From NCBI RefSeq assembly GCF_011100465.1, contig NZ_CP049740.1, forward strand, positions 623,857-687,856: DNA of 64,000 nucleotides, in the 5' to 3' direction. This DNA is from Jeotgalibaca arthritidis (lineage in GTDB: Bacteria > Bacillota > Bacilli > Lactobacillales > Aerococcaceae). The position numbers were made by a program, and so were the translations under genes. The notes under the pieces were generated by a model. It was not told the DNA's origin. It was given only the letters and a program-made list of their open reading frames with translations, and ran no database searches. Shown here piece after piece: positions 43,399 through 53,078 of this stretch. Position 1 is the stretch's first letter. The number at the start of each line of letters is the position of its first letter.

Positions 43399-44646
43399 CT
43401 ATTTTAGGTCGTTACGTAACAAGTCTAAGTAAGTTTGACGTTTGACAATTTCAGTTGTTTGGCCGTCTTTAGCAAAAACAACGGCTGGTGTTAAACTACG
43501 GTTGTAGTTGCTACTCATTGAGTAGCCATATGCACCTGTTGCATAAACGACGAGTAAATCGCCTTTTTCAACTTTTGGTAATGCAACATCCTGGATTAAA
43601 ACATCGCCCGATTCACAGTATTTTCCAGCCACTGTTACGTGTTCTGTTTTTTCTGCATCCATTTTATTGGCCACATCACAACTATATTTCGCTTGGTACA
43701 AACTTGGACGAATGTTATCTGCCATACCACCGTCTACAAAATAATACGTTTTATTTGGTGTTTGTTTTTGATAACCAATTTCGTAAAGGGTATAACCTGC
43801 TTCGGCAACTAGACTGCGTCCCGGCTCAATAATTAGTTCTTTAACGGTTAAATCTGCTGCCGTTAACGATTGGTCCAAATAACGTAATAATTGGTTCATC
43901 GTTTCCTCAATCCCTAGTGGCTTGTCGTCCTCGGTATAGCGAACACCAAAGCCACCACCTAAATTAAGGGTTAACGGTTGGTCAAAGTCGTTCAAGTAAG
44001 ACACCATCTTATCAATAGCCGCATACCAGGCATCCATTTCAAAAATTTGAGAACCAATATGAACATGGAAGCCTTCTAGCTCAAGGTAGTCATTGTCGTT
44101 TAATAGCTCTAAACAAGCTTTAAAGTCTGAGCTATCATAAGCCATACCAAATTTCGAGTCAATGTGAGTCGTCACGATATACTCATGAGTATGAGCCTCA
44201 ATGCCGACATTTAAACGAAACATAATTTGCATCGGCTGTTTGTAGTCATTTGCTAGCTGACTCAACTCTGTCAATTCCATTAGGTTATCGCAAACAATAT
44301 GTTGCATACCCGATTCAAAAGCCATTTTCAGTTCTTCTGTTGATTTGTTATTGCCGTGAAAGTAGATATGGTCAACTGGCACATCTGATTGTAAGGCTGT
44401 ATACAATTCGCCAGCACTCACTACATCCACACCAAAACCATATTGGTTGACCAAATTCATCATCCCAACCGTCTGGAAGGCTTTGGATGCGTATAAAATT
44501 TTGGTTGGAAAACGATCAGATTGGAAGGCTTGTTTATAAGCTTGTAAATTCGTTTCAAGTTGTTGTTGATCATAAACATATAAGGGACTGCCATATTGCG
44601 CCACTAATTGGCTAGCGGCAACACCGCCAATGTGTAATTCCGTCAT
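43399..44646 (-). CDS. lysA: Diaminopimelate decarboxylase
   Basis: 415-residue alanine-racemase-fold enzyme: the PLP Lys in KILYASKAF (about 49), HVHIGSQI, NLGGGFGVRY, IEPGRSLVAEAG, and YCESGD (about 342) for the second active site. Makes lysine from meso-diaminopimelate. First gene of the operon and the direct target of the upstream lysine riboswitch. Start preceded by GAGGAGAGAG. Confidence 0.96.
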   Translation of the reverse strand: MTELHIGGVAASQLVAQYGSPLYVYDQQQLETNLQAYKQAFQSDRFPTKILYASKAFQTVGMMNLVNQYGFGVDVVSAGELYTALQSDVPVDHIYFHGNNKSTEELKMAFESGMQHIVCDNLMELTELSQLANDYKQPMQIMFRLNVGIEAHTHEYIVTTHIDSKFGMAYDSSDFKACLELLNDNDYLELEGFHVHIGSQIFEMDAWYAAIDKMVSYLNDFDQPLTLNLGGGFGVRYTEDDKPLGIEETMNQLLRYLDQSLTAADLTVKELIIEPGRSLVAEAGYTLYEIGYQKQTPNKTYYFVDGGMADNIRPSLYQAKYSCDVANKMDAEKTEHVTVAGKYCESGDVLIQDVALPKVEKGDLLVVYATGAYGYSMSSNYNRSLTPAVVFAKDGQTTEIVKRQTYLDLLRNDLK

Positions 44647-44703
44647 TGTCTCTCTCCTCGATTCTACTATTCATCTGCTACTTTATTTTCTTTTATTATA
44701 ACA

Positions 44704-44934
44704 AAAAAAGACGCCATTTCTGGCGCCTTTATATTGTATACAAGCAGATGTAGACAAAATATTTAGCACCACCACTTTTGCAAGCAGGAGTGATGTAGGT
44801 GTTCCCCACATCCCCACAATTAAAATTTGCCAATTTTAACTGTTCGGCAATGATTACCTTTCAAACATGATCCTAGAATGCCTTCTCCCATGTCTTACTC
44901 ATTTACATTGCTACCTCTATCTATATGTTACATT
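44704..44934 (-). promoter_or_regulatory. Lysine riboswitch (L box) with terminator
   Basis: The minus-strand leader contains the L-box landmarks in order: AGAGGTAGC, GAGTAAGAC, GGGAGAAGG, GAAAGG and TGCCGAA. It ends in GGCGCCAGAAATGGCGTC plus T7 (44704-44726), an intrinsic terminator. Lysine binding should favour termination and shut off lysA-dapA-dapB. Exact pairing was not folded. Confidence 0.85.
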
Positions 44935-44963
44935 AGAATAACATTAACGAAACTAATTGTCTA
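44935..44963 (-). promoter_or_regulatory. Promoter of the lysine operon
   Basis: TAGACA (44958-44963), 17-bp spacer, TATTCT (44935-44940) on the minus strand, placed to start transcription just before the riboswitch. Confidence 0.6.
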
Positions 44964-44987
44964 CTCATTATTTATTTAACTTATTTA

Positions 44988-46007
44988 TTAGCGATCAACA
45001 CGCGCATCGTGTGTCATCGTACGTTCTGCTTGTTCCACCGTGAATGGTGACACATCTCCATAAATGGTATGTTTCAATGATGATAATGCTGTTGCGAAGT
45101 TAATGGTATATTCTGGATCATAATTTTCTAAAATACCATGTAAAACACCTGCCGCAAACGCATCTCCCCCACCAATACGATCAATGATGTGGTCCATATC
45201 TTGAATTTTCGAATAGTAAGTAATGCCATCTTTCCAAAATGCACCTTGTAACGTATTGTGGGTTGCTGAAATCACATTACGGATTGTTGCATAGAAAATT
45301 TGGATATTTGGATATAATTCATGGATTTTTCCAAAATAGTAATCCAATTGCTCAATTTCAGTTGTTGTTTGGTCAGGATCCAATTCTTTCACACCAAGGA
45401 AGTTGATGGCATCCAATTTACCTGCTGATAAGTAGTCTACATAAGGAAGAACACGTTTCAAGAAAACCGCACACTCTTCCACAGACCATAATTTAGAACG
45501 GAAGTTGACGTCAAAGTTAACAACCAATCCTTTTTCTTTAGCTGCTTTTATCAATTGATAAGTCACTTCAGCACTATCTTTAGAAAGAGCTGCCGTAATC
45601 CCTGTAATATGAAGCATGCTTTTTCCTTCTAATAGCTCATCAAAATTGATTTCGTCTACTTTCATTTCTGAAATAGCGGAATGAGCGCGATCATAAATAA
45701 TATTTGCGGCACGAGGACCAGCCCCTGCTTCTAGATAATAAGACCCAATGCGGTTGCCACCGTAAATAACATGGCTTGCATCGACTCCGTATTTTTGTGT
45801 ATTTTTAATCGCAGTTTGACCTAATTGGTTGTTAGGTACTTTGGTGAAGTAAGTTGTTTTATGGCCTAAGTTAGCCAAGTTAATCGCAACGTTAGCTTCA
45901 GCTCCACCATAGTTTAAATTTAGACTAATCGTATCGTAAAAGTGAACCCCAACTTGAGTTGACAAGCGGACAAGTGTTTCTCCAACGCATAAAATATTTT
46001 GTTTCAT
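44988..46007 (-). CDS. kdgK: 2-keto-3-deoxygluconate kinase
   Basis: 339-residue PfkB/ribokinase-family sugar kinase. N-terminal GGAEANVAINLANLG (about 34-48), and the C-terminal PfkB signature DHIIDRIGGGDAFAAGVLHG (about 266-285) with the catalytic Asp. KdgK phosphorylates KDG to KDPG, which KdgA then splits, so it joins the uxu and kdu routes. Single gene with its own promoter, two IclR boxes and a cre site. Start preceded by AGAGGGTCC. Confidence 0.9.
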   Translation of the reverse strand: MKQNILCVGETLVRLSTQVGVHFYDTISLNLNYGGAEANVAINLANLGHKTTYFTKVPNNQLGQTAIKNTQKYGVDASHVIYGGNRIGSYYLEAGAGPRAANIIYDRAHSAISEMKVDEINFDELLEGKSMLHITGITAALSKDSAEVTYQLIKAAKEKGLVVNFDVNFRSKLWSVEECAVFLKRVLPYVDYLSAGKLDAINFLGVKELDPDQTTTEIEQLDYYFGKIHELYPNIQIFYATIRNVISATHNTLQGAFWKDGITYYSKIQDMDHIIDRIGGGDAFAAGVLHGILENYDPEYTINFATALSSLKHTIYGDVSPFTVEQAERTMTHDARVDR

Positions 46008-46037
46008 AACGGACCCTCTTTTTCTCTATTTTTTAAA

Positions 46038-46051
46038 TGTTTACGGTTACA
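46038..46051 (-). promoter_or_regulatory. cre site in the kdgK leader
   Basis: TGTAACCGTAAACA on the minus strand matches TGNAANCGNWNNCW at every fixed position. It is 31 bp before the kdgK ATG and downstream of the promoter, a roadblock position. Confidence 0.7.
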
Positions 46052-46091
46052 AATGTTATTAAAATTTAAATCCCTAGTAAAATTGCTTTTC

Positions 46092-46126
46092 TTTCCGAAT
46101 AGGAAAGTTTGTTTTTTAATAGGAAA
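46092..46126 (-). promoter_or_regulatory. Two IclR-type boxes below the kdgK promoter
   Basis: TTTCCGAATAGGAAA (46092-46106) and TTTTTTAATAGGAAA (46112-46126) have centres 20 bp apart and lie just downstream of the -10. The same TTTC-N7-GAAA frame occurs twice at kduI (58315-58329, 58462-58476). The IclR gene directly upstream (46200-46979) or its paralog at 55.7 kb is the likely binder. Confidence 0.7.
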
Positions 46127-46136
46127 TGTTTCTTCT

Positions 46137-46165
46137 ATTATAGAATATAAAAGAGAAGAGAACAA
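46137..46165 (-). promoter_or_regulatory. kdgK promoter
   Basis: TTGTTC (46160-46165), 17 bp, TATAAT (46137-46142) on the minus strand. It overlaps the 3' arm of the IclR terminator. Confidence 0.65.
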
Positions 46166-46201
46166 CCCATTTTCACTAAAAAAGGCTGTCTCTTCTCTTT
46201 T
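46149..46201 (-). terminator. Terminator of the second IclR gene
   Basis: AAAAGAGAAGAGA and TCTCTTCTCTTTT arms with a 27-base loop, starting at the IclR stop codon. The stem overlaps the kdgK promoter. Confidence 0.75.
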
Positions 46202-46979
46202 ATAAATAATGATAAACTTGTTTTAACTCTTGAATAATGTTTCTCTTCGTTTCCAAAATAGCAGAAATTACTTTTTCTTCTAATTCAGGTGTTCTGCGGT
46301 AAGTTGGCATACTCACACTAAAGGCGCCGTAATTCTTCCCATCCACTGATAAGGATGCACCAATACAGAAAACTTCGATTTGCTCTTCACTGTTGTCGAA
46401 GGCATAGCCGTGCTCTTGCACAAATTGAAATTCTTTTTCTAAATCATCGCGGTCTACAAGTGTATTCGGGGTAAAGGCCGTCATCCTCACGGTTGAAAAA
46501 TAATCATCCAATTCTGCTGTTGGACATTCTGCTAACACAGCCTTCCCCATAGCTGAGGCGTACATGGGCTTCGTAAATCCAATGCGAGATGTTGTGACAA
46601 CAATGGGCTGGGTTGATTCTAGCTTATTGAGATACAGCATTTCGTTGCCTTCACGAATGGACAGATGAACCGTTTCATCTAACAGACGATGCAAATCTTT
46701 TAAATAAGGATAAGCAATTTTTGAAATACTTAAATCCTTCAAATATTGGTTGGCGTATTTAACGAGACCACTACCCAATTGGTAGGTTTTCGTTTTGTCA
46801 TTTCGGTGAATATAACCAATTAATTCTAAGGTAGATAAAATTTTAGATACCGTTGAGTTTGTCATTTCCGTCTCTTTGGCAATCACATGTAAGGGCTGTG
46901 GCTCACTTTTGGAAGCTAGAAAACTCAATATCTTCTCAGCTTTCAGCAACACTGTGCCGTATGGTTGTGGTTGAGTCAT
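46200..46979 (-). CDS. IclR family transcriptional regulator
   Basis: 259 residues: winged helix (PLHVIAKETEMTNSTVSKILSTLE, about 26-49) and the IclR effector domain (RIGFTKPMYASAMGKAVLAECP). It resembles the regulator at 55728-56513 more than the one at 12365-13147, including the opening GTVLLKAEKILS. It lies directly upstream of kdgK, so it probably represses that gene through the two boxes after the promoter. Effector probably KDG or a related acid (inference). Confidence 0.88.
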   Translation of the reverse strand: MTQPQPYGTVLLKAEKILSFLASKSEPQPLHVIAKETEMTNSTVSKILSTLELIGYIHRNDKTKTYQLGSGLVKYANQYLKDLSISKIAYPYLKDLHRLLDETVHLSIREGNEMLYLNKLESTQPIVVTTSRIGFTKPMYASAMGKAVLAECPTAELDDYFSTVRMTAFTPNTLVDRDDLEKEFQFVQEHGYAFDNSEEQIEVFCIGASLSVDGKNYGAFSVSMPTYRRTPELEEKVISAILETKRNIIQELKQVYHYL

Positions 46980-47117
46980 TGTTATGCTCCATTCTGATTA
47001 AATCAGTCGTTCTTTCAAATATAAGACAAATATAGGCGGTTTGCAAATCAAAATTCACTTTTAGGAAATTCAAATGTGTGAGATACTACTAAGCGTGACT
47101 GAAACGGAGGTAGCCCA

Positions 47118-48119
47118 ATGATTTATATAAAAGAAGCTATTTTACATATTTTTGACTTAAACAGCAATGAAGCTATTTTTTCCTTTGCGGGATTGGATAT
47201 TAGCGAGAAATTCACCTTAGATTATATTCATGCCAAAATTGAAAAAGTAGAAGATTCCGACAGCATGAAAACTGGTATGCTAGCTGACGAAAATCCATTA
47301 GTTCCAGTTTTTAATCGTATTGAAACGGATTTTATTGAAGCGACTAAAGAGTTAACGGAAAAGTTTTTTGCCATTACTAAAATCAATTCTGAAATTCCAC
47401 CGGCAGATTTGTTATTTACACTCTTTACTATGGATGAAGTGCCTTGTTTAGGTTTGTTTAAACTGAATCATTCAGATTCAATTACTCATCATGTTTCCTA
47501 TGAAGATGACACTTTGACGAATCAATTGATCGTGAATCGGTCAATTTTACCGAGTGCGCGCCAAGCTATTCAAGAAGGAATGGTATTAAACCTCACTAAT
47601 ATGGAATACCACGTCATTGAGAAAAAACATTTGATTGATGAGTTGGCAGAAAAAGTCTTCTACTTTACTGAGTTATTTTTAGAGGATAAGCCACAACCAA
47701 GCTTAAAGGAAAATATTGCAATTATTAAAAAGGCTGTTCAAAAAACGAGTAAGGCCTTTAACGACGAAGAATTCCAAGTTCTCGCTGAGACAAAAGAAGC
47801 TATTGTACATAGTATGAACGAGGAAAATGTCATTGATAACCAAATCATTGCCGAGACCTTGTACGGCGATAGCTATGCTAAAAAAGAAAAGTTTTTTGAG
47901 CAAATCAATGAGATGGGTTATGTCGACCGTGCTCCTGCTGAAGTAGCTGTAGCTGGACCGAAATATTCTAAACAAAAATTCCGTTTAGATAACGGGATTG
48001 AAATTAGTATCCCTCTAGAATTGTACAAAGATCCTGAAGTTGTCGAATTTATTAATAATCCTGACGGAACAACATCCGTTATTATTAAAAATATCGAGAA
48101 AATTAAAAATTTGTTCTAG
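47118..48119 (+). CDS. Nucleoid-associated protein (NdpA/YejK family)
   Basis: 333 residues of the 37-kDa nucleoid-associated family: N-terminal IKEAILHIFDLN, central SDSITHHVSYED and INRS-type strands, and the C-terminal IEISIPLELYKDPEVVEFINNPDGTTSVII. Homologs bind DNA or RNA and occur widely in Firmicutes with no firm function. Single gene, divergent from the IclR gene. Start behind ACGGAGG. Confidence 0.8.
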   Translation: MIYIKEAILHIFDLNSNEAIFSFAGLDISEKFTLDYIHAKIEKVEDSDSMKTGMLADENPLVPVFNRIETDFIEATKELTEKFFAITKINSEIPPADLLFTLFTMDEVPCLGLFKLNHSDSITHHVSYEDDTLTNQLIVNRSILPSARQAIQEGMVLNLTNMEYHVIEKKHLIDELAEKVFYFTELFLEDKPQPSLKENIAIIKKAVQKTSKAFNDEEFQVLAETKEAIVHSMNEENVIDNQIIAETLYGDSYAKKEKFFEQINEMGYVDRAPAEVAVAGPKYSKQKFRLDNGIEISIPLELYKDPEVVEFINNPDGTTSVIIKNIEKIKNLF

Positions 48120-48180
48120 GGTTTTCTCTTCTGAAGCTACATCTGAACGTTTTTGAACGCTGAACTTCCTCACAACCAAA

Positions 48181-48220
48181 AAAACAACCATCAGCTGGGA
48201 TGAAAATCTGAGCTGATGGC
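48181..48220 (-). terminator. Terminator of the EfrAB-type operon
   Basis: CCATCAGCT and AGCTGATGG arms followed by T7 on the minus strand. The rest of 48120-48391 shows only short open frames without starts, including a 31-codon minus-strand frame that ends in AKYLKLELVAL. Confidence 0.7.
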
Positions 48221-48391
48221 TATTTGACTACATTTTATTTTTTAAAGAGCTACTAGTTCTAATTTTAAGTACTTAGCTATCTTCAACATCGCGAATTTAC
48301 CTGTGACTTGTTCTGCATAGGAATTATAGTTAATATTGGTATTGCATCGTAGGCATAGGTTTGGATAAACTCACTAGCATTTTTTATTAAG

Positions 48392-50164
48392 TTACATTTT
48401 TTTCAGCAATTCTGATTGCGTCCGATACAAGTCGTAATAGCGTCCTTTTTGACTAATCAGCTCGGCATGTGAACCCGATTCTAAAATTTGGCGGTTACCA
48501 ATAAAGAAGATACGGTCACTATTTCGAATGGTCGATAAGCGGTGAGCAACGATAAAGGCTGTCCGCCCCTCTAGTAAATAATCCAACCCTTCTTGTAGCA
48601 GAATCTCAGTTTGGGTATCAATACTTGACGTCGCTTCATCCAAAATCAATACTTTCGGATCAGCCAATAAGGTTCTGGCAAAGGAAATCAATTGACGTTG
48701 ACCAGCCGACAAAGTGCTTCCTCGTTCCTGAACAATCGTATGGTAACCTTCTTTTAAGTCCTTGATAAAATCATGAGCCCTTACTACTTTAGCAGCTTCA
48801 ATAATCTCTTCCTCAGTTGCATCCAGTTTCCCATAGCGAATATTATCCATAATCGTTCCTGAGAAAATAAAGGTGTCTTGTAACATAACCCCAACTTCAT
48901 GGCGAAGTGATTTCAACGTCACATCACGAATATCAATGCCATCAATCAAGATTTGCCCTGCTTGAATATCATAAAAACGAGAAATCAGATTGGTAATAGT
49001 CGACTTACCTGCGCCAGTTGGACCAACAAGAGCAATGGTTTCACCTGGCTGAACATGGAATGACAAGTGTTCAAAAATGGGTTGCCCTTCCTGATAACCA
49101 AATGTTACATCGCGGAAAACAACGTCTCCCTTAACAGGCGGCATTTCAAAGGCATCCTCAGCTTCTGTAATTAACGGATCTAAGTCCATCATTTCAAAAA
49201 CTCGGTCCAAATAAACGGTTCCTGAAACGAGTGAATTATAGAAGTTACCCAAGTTAATAATCGGATTCCAAAAGTTATTCACATAAGCGACAAAGGCAAT
49301 CAATACACCTGTCGATACATTAACACCTAAGCTCTTAATTCCCGCATAGTAAATGAAAGAAATCGTTACTGTAGCAATGACTTGAACAATAGGGCCTAGT
49401 AAAAACTGCATCCTAACAGCCTTCATCCAGGATGTTCGTTGTTGATCACTAACATCCGCAAAAATGTCAAAGTTCATATCTTCTCGGGTATAGGATTGAG
49501 TCGTTTTAATCCCTTCAATTGATTCATGAATATAGGCATTTAAATTCGACTGCTTTTCACTTAATTCCTCATAAGCCAACCGCTGTTTGTTTTTAATCAC
49601 TAGCGTTACGATAAATAAAAGTGGCAGTAGCAAAAAGCTATACAAGGTTAAAACTGGGTCAATGGTGACCATGATAATTAAGGTCACCACAATACTTAAA
49701 ATATCAGAGATAACCGTAATTAAACCAGACGATAAAATATTACTTAAGGAATTAATATAATTAACAATTCGCGTTAAAATCTTACCATGTGGACGTGAAT
49801 CAAAAAATTTAAAGGACATTTCTTGCATATGATTAAATAAGTCAGAACGAATGTCCCTTAGCACATCCTGTCCTAAAGTTGTAATATTTAAAATACGATA
49901 ACGGGTAGCTAAGCCATTTAAAATCGTTGCAACAGTATAAATAACGACTACCCAAACAAGTGCTTGTCGATTTTGAGTGGGAATGACTGTATCAATCACA
50001 TAACTCGTTAAATAGGGTCCTAATATCAAGACGATATTGGAGAAAATAATAACCATTAACAGTTTCACTACAACAGACTTGTAAGGCAACAAATAACTAC
50101 CTAGTCGTTTGAAATTCTGCGTATTAATTTTATTTTCTTTCATTTCAGAAAAGGCATTATTCAT
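48392..50164 (-). CDS. Heterodimeric ABC multidrug exporter, subunit B (EfrB/LmrD-like)
   Basis: 590-residue half-transporter: six helices, then an ABC domain with Walker A GPTGAGKST, signature LSAGQRQ and Walker B VLILDEATSSIDTQTE carrying the catalytic Glu. Overlaps the preceding subunit by eight bases. In Enterococcus the EfrAB pair exports dyes and antibiotics. This is a second exporter unrelated in location to the one at 13.4 kb and has no leader peptide. Confidence 0.88.
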   Translation of the reverse strand: MNNAFSEMKENKINTQNFKRLGSYLLPYKSVVVKLLMVIIFSNIVLILGPYLTSYVIDTVIPTQNRQALVWVVVIYTVATILNGLATRYRILNITTLGQDVLRDIRSDLFNHMQEMSFKFFDSRPHGKILTRIVNYINSLSNILSSGLITVISDILSIVVTLIIMVTIDPVLTLYSFLLLPLLFIVTLVIKNKQRLAYEELSEKQSNLNAYIHESIEGIKTTQSYTREDMNFDIFADVSDQQRTSWMKAVRMQFLLGPIVQVIATVTISFIYYAGIKSLGVNVSTGVLIAFVAYVNNFWNPIINLGNFYNSLVSGTVYLDRVFEMMDLDPLITEAEDAFEMPPVKGDVVFRDVTFGYQEGQPIFEHLSFHVQPGETIALVGPTGAGKSTITNLISRFYDIQAGQILIDGIDIRDVTLKSLRHEVGVMLQDTFIFSGTIMDNIRYGKLDATEEEIIEAAKVVRAHDFIKDLKEGYHTIVQERGSTLSAGQRQLISFARTLLADPKVLILDEATSSIDTQTEILLQEGLDYLLEGRTAFIVAHRLSTIRNSDRIFFIGNRQILESGSHAELISQKGRYYDLYRTQSELLKKM

Positions 50165-51911
50165 CTGATCGTTCCTCCTCTACTTCAGCCTGGCCGAGCT
50201 GTTCTTCATATATTTGATAGTAAGCGCCGCCCTTAGCCAGCAATTCTTCATGATTGCCACGTTCTACAATCTGTCCCTTCGATAAAATTAAAATAATATC
50301 GGCGTTTTTAACAGAAGAAATACGGTTTGCAATGATAATCGTCGTTTTCTGCTCACTCGTTTTTTTCAACCCTTCTTGGATTTTCACTTCTGTTTCCATA
50401 TCGACAGCAGATGTGGTATCGTCCAGAATTAAAATAGATGGGTCTTTAATTAACCCACGTGCTAAAGACAAGCGTTGCTTTTGACCACCTGATAAGCCAC
50501 TTCCACGCTCACCTAGGTATGTTTCATAACGATCGGGCATCCGTTCAATAAATTGATCAGCATCAGCTACTTCGGCTACACGACGAACGGTCTCAAAGCG
50601 AGCACCTGGTGTTCCATAAGAAATATTTTTACGAATCGTATCAGAGAACAAGAACACATCTTGCATCACAATCGCAACATTCCGTCGTAAGTCAATCACA
50701 TTCATTTGTTTGACATCAATGCCATCTAGAAGAACACGGCCTTCCGTTGGATCAAAGAAGCGTGAAATCAAGTTAACTAAAGTGGACTTCCCTGAACCTG
50801 TTTCACCTAACACACCTAATGTTTGCCCAGCCTTCAACTTAAAGTTAATATCAGTTAAAACTTTTGTATCTGGATCATCCGAGAAAGCAAAGGAAACATG
50901 CTGGAATTCGACATCACCTTGCAACTTATCAACTGTTTTTTGTGAGCTGACAGGAATTTGTGGTTCAGTTGCTAGCATTTGACGAATTTTATAGGTTGAA
51001 GCATTAAAATTCTGCAAGTCGTTGACATGGTTTCCGACATTACGCATAGGAATGTTCAACATCCAAATCAAGCCGTTAAAGGTGACTAAATTACCAATCG
51101 ACATGGCCCCTTGAAGAACAAACAAACCGCCTAATCCAATCGCAATAATATTCATAAAGCCAGCGAATGTTTCAATAATTGGCAAATAGGTAGCGGAAAT
51201 CTTAGCAGATGCCAAGTTTCGCTTTTTAAAATCTTCATTACGACGGTTAAATTTCTCAATTTCAAATTCTTCACGTGCGAATGCTTTAACGACCTTATTG
51301 CCACCGATATGTTCCTCTACCATTGAATTTAAACGGGAGAAGCTTTCTCTAATATGGTAAAAGGCTTGGTTGGCTTCACGAGATAATAAAACCGTTAAAA
51401 GAGCTATCACAGGTGTCACCACTAACAAAGCAAGAGTTAAACGCCATTCAAATGCTGCTAAGAAAATAAGTGCTGAAATAAACAAAACAATATTATCTAA
51501 AATATTAAAATATGCCCACGCTACTGCATGACGAATGGCATCTGTATCGCCCGTCATTCGAGCCATAATGTCTCCTACTCGTGTCGTATTGAAGAAGGTG
51601 AAATCAAGCTCCTGCAATTTAACATAGAGCTCCTCGCGGATTTTATAGAGAACATTTTGACTAATTTGCTCAAATTGAAGTTGGAACACATAACGTAAAA
51701 CCATTCGAACAACTGTTGATGCAATCATTAACAGCAATAAGGGTTCCAATAGATTTAATTCACCACTATTAATAACGCGGTCAACTAGAACACCACCGAT
51801 ATAAGGAGAGATAACGTTCATAAAAGCCGTCAATATCGTTAACAAACTTGCCCATGTCCACCCAAACCAATACGGGGTTAAATACTTAGTTACCCATTTT
51901 GTACTACTCAT
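50157..51911 (-). CDS. Heterodimeric ABC multidrug exporter, subunit A (EfrA/LmrC-like)
   Basis: 584-residue half-transporter: six helices, Walker A GETGSGKST, signature LSGGQKQR, Walker B ILILDDTTSAVDMETE with Asp at the catalytic Glu position, making this the degenerate half. The C-terminus is unusually acidic (AEVEEERSDE). Coupled to its partner by overlap. Start ATG 51909-51911 follows AAAGGCGG. Confidence 0.88.
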   Translation of the reverse strand: MSSTKWVTKYLTPYWFGWTWASLLTILTAFMNVISPYIGGVLVDRVINSGELNLLEPLLLLMIASTVVRMVLRYVFQLQFEQISQNVLYKIREELYVKLQELDFTFFNTTRVGDIMARMTGDTDAIRHAVAWAYFNILDNIVLFISALIFLAAFEWRLTLALLVVTPVIALLTVLLSREANQAFYHIRESFSRLNSMVEEHIGGNKVVKAFAREEFEIEKFNRRNEDFKKRNLASAKISATYLPIIETFAGFMNIIAIGLGGLFVLQGAMSIGNLVTFNGLIWMLNIPMRNVGNHVNDLQNFNASTYKIRQMLATEPQIPVSSQKTVDKLQGDVEFQHVSFAFSDDPDTKVLTDINFKLKAGQTLGVLGETGSGKSTLVNLISRFFDPTEGRVLLDGIDVKQMNVIDLRRNVAIVMQDVFLFSDTIRKNISYGTPGARFETVRRVAEVADADQFIERMPDRYETYLGERGSGLSGGQKQRLSLARGLIKDPSILILDDTTSAVDMETEVKIQEGLKKTSEQKTTIIIANRISSVKNADIILILSKGQIVERGNHEELLAKGGAYYQIYEEQLGQAEVEEERSDE

Positions 51912-52097
51912 TAGACTAGCCGCCTTTCTTTCTTAATTTACAGATAGTTTAAAGGAAATACCCCTTGCTTCGAATGGACTATGCCCTCAAAACAGATGGA
52001 CATTATTGTCAAAAGGCTTCGACAAAACCACAATCAACTTTATTGCAACTGCTTACATTCGTGATATACTTTATGAAGAAATAAAAACGACTAGGAG

Positions 52098-52955
52098 GTG
52101 AGAAAACTGCTCACAATAAAAGCTAAAACATTCAACCCTGATGTGCTCTATGTCTTTGATGCTGATTCGACTGGCCCTCACTCTGGAAAGAACCACTACC
52201 ATGATTTTTTTGAAATGACGGTCCTATTAGAAGGCGAATCCTTTTATAAAATACACGGTCAAGAACAGCTAGTTAAAGCTGGAACGATTTTACTCTTTAA
52301 TCCAGGTGTGGAACACCATGAATATATTCCAGAAGGCAAAAGTAATAAGCAACTTCACATTGGCATCCGCCACTTTACAATTGACCGTTTTCCACGTGAT
52401 TATTTCCCATTAGATGCTACAAGCGTTCAATTATCAGAATACCACGACGACTTTTTCAATATCTGCTGGGAAATGGTTCGTGAACGACATGAAGGAAAAA
52501 ATGGTCATGAATTAATCTTAAAATCACTCGTTTTGAAGTTAATGGTTTATTTATTAAGAGATAAAGAGACGCAACCTCTAGAGGATAAGGCTCTCTTACT
52601 ATCCGAAGATGAACAAAAACGTCAGCAACTAGTAACCGACATTAAAGACTACATCGAGTTAAACCATACGAAAGACCTCACACTCAATCAAATTGCTAAA
52701 GACTTATTTTCAAGTCCCGCAACTATTTCACGGGTGTTTAAAGAGCAATTAGGTGATACACCGATTAATTATTTAATTCGTTACCGCCTAGAGAAAGCCA
52801 AAACGATGATGGAATCTTCCGATGATATCAGTGTGTCAGAAGTCTCACGCTTAATCGGTTATGATGACGCCTATTATTTTAGTAAATTATTTAAAAAGTA
52901 TTATGGTAGCTCACCAAGTAATTATGTGAAACGATCCAAACAATCGCCATATTGA
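52098..52955 (+). CDS. AraC family transcriptional regulator
   Basis: 285 residues: N-terminal cupin (SGKNHYHDFFEMTVLLEGES, about 27-46), C-terminal double helix-turn-helix (DLTLNQIAKDLFSSPATISRVFKEQLG, then SEVSRLIGYDDAYYFSKLFKKYYG). The start is unclear: GTG 52098 overlaps the AGGAGG itself, while CTG 52107 has ideal spacing, so a rare CTG start is possible. It lies upstream of the DUF1576 membrane protein on the same strand, which may be its target. Confidence 0.85.
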   Translation: MRKLLTIKAKTFNPDVLYVFDADSTGPHSGKNHYHDFFEMTVLLEGESFYKIHGQEQLVKAGTILLFNPGVEHHEYIPEGKSNKQLHIGIRHFTIDRFPRDYFPLDATSVQLSEYHDDFFNICWEMVRERHEGKNGHELILKSLVLKLMVYLLRDKETQPLEDKALLLSEDEQKRQQLVTDIKDYIELNHTKDLTLNQIAKDLFSSPATISRVFKEQLGDTPINYLIRYRLEKAKTMMESSDDISVSEVSRLIGYDDAYYFSKLFKKYYGSSPSNYVKRSKQSPY

Positions 52956-53078
52956 CGTAAAAAATAAATAGAAAATAAGCCATTATATTGTATTGCCAAT
53001 TTTATATCAGTTCTGTTAAACTAAAAAAAATTATTAACATGCCGTCCGCTTACCTACCCTAAAATCAGGAGGAACATT

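Noticed and set aside
48245-48380. Short minus-strand frame ending AKYLKLELVAL
   Set aside because: No start codon, 31 usable codons, no family match that I can name; may be a decayed fragment.
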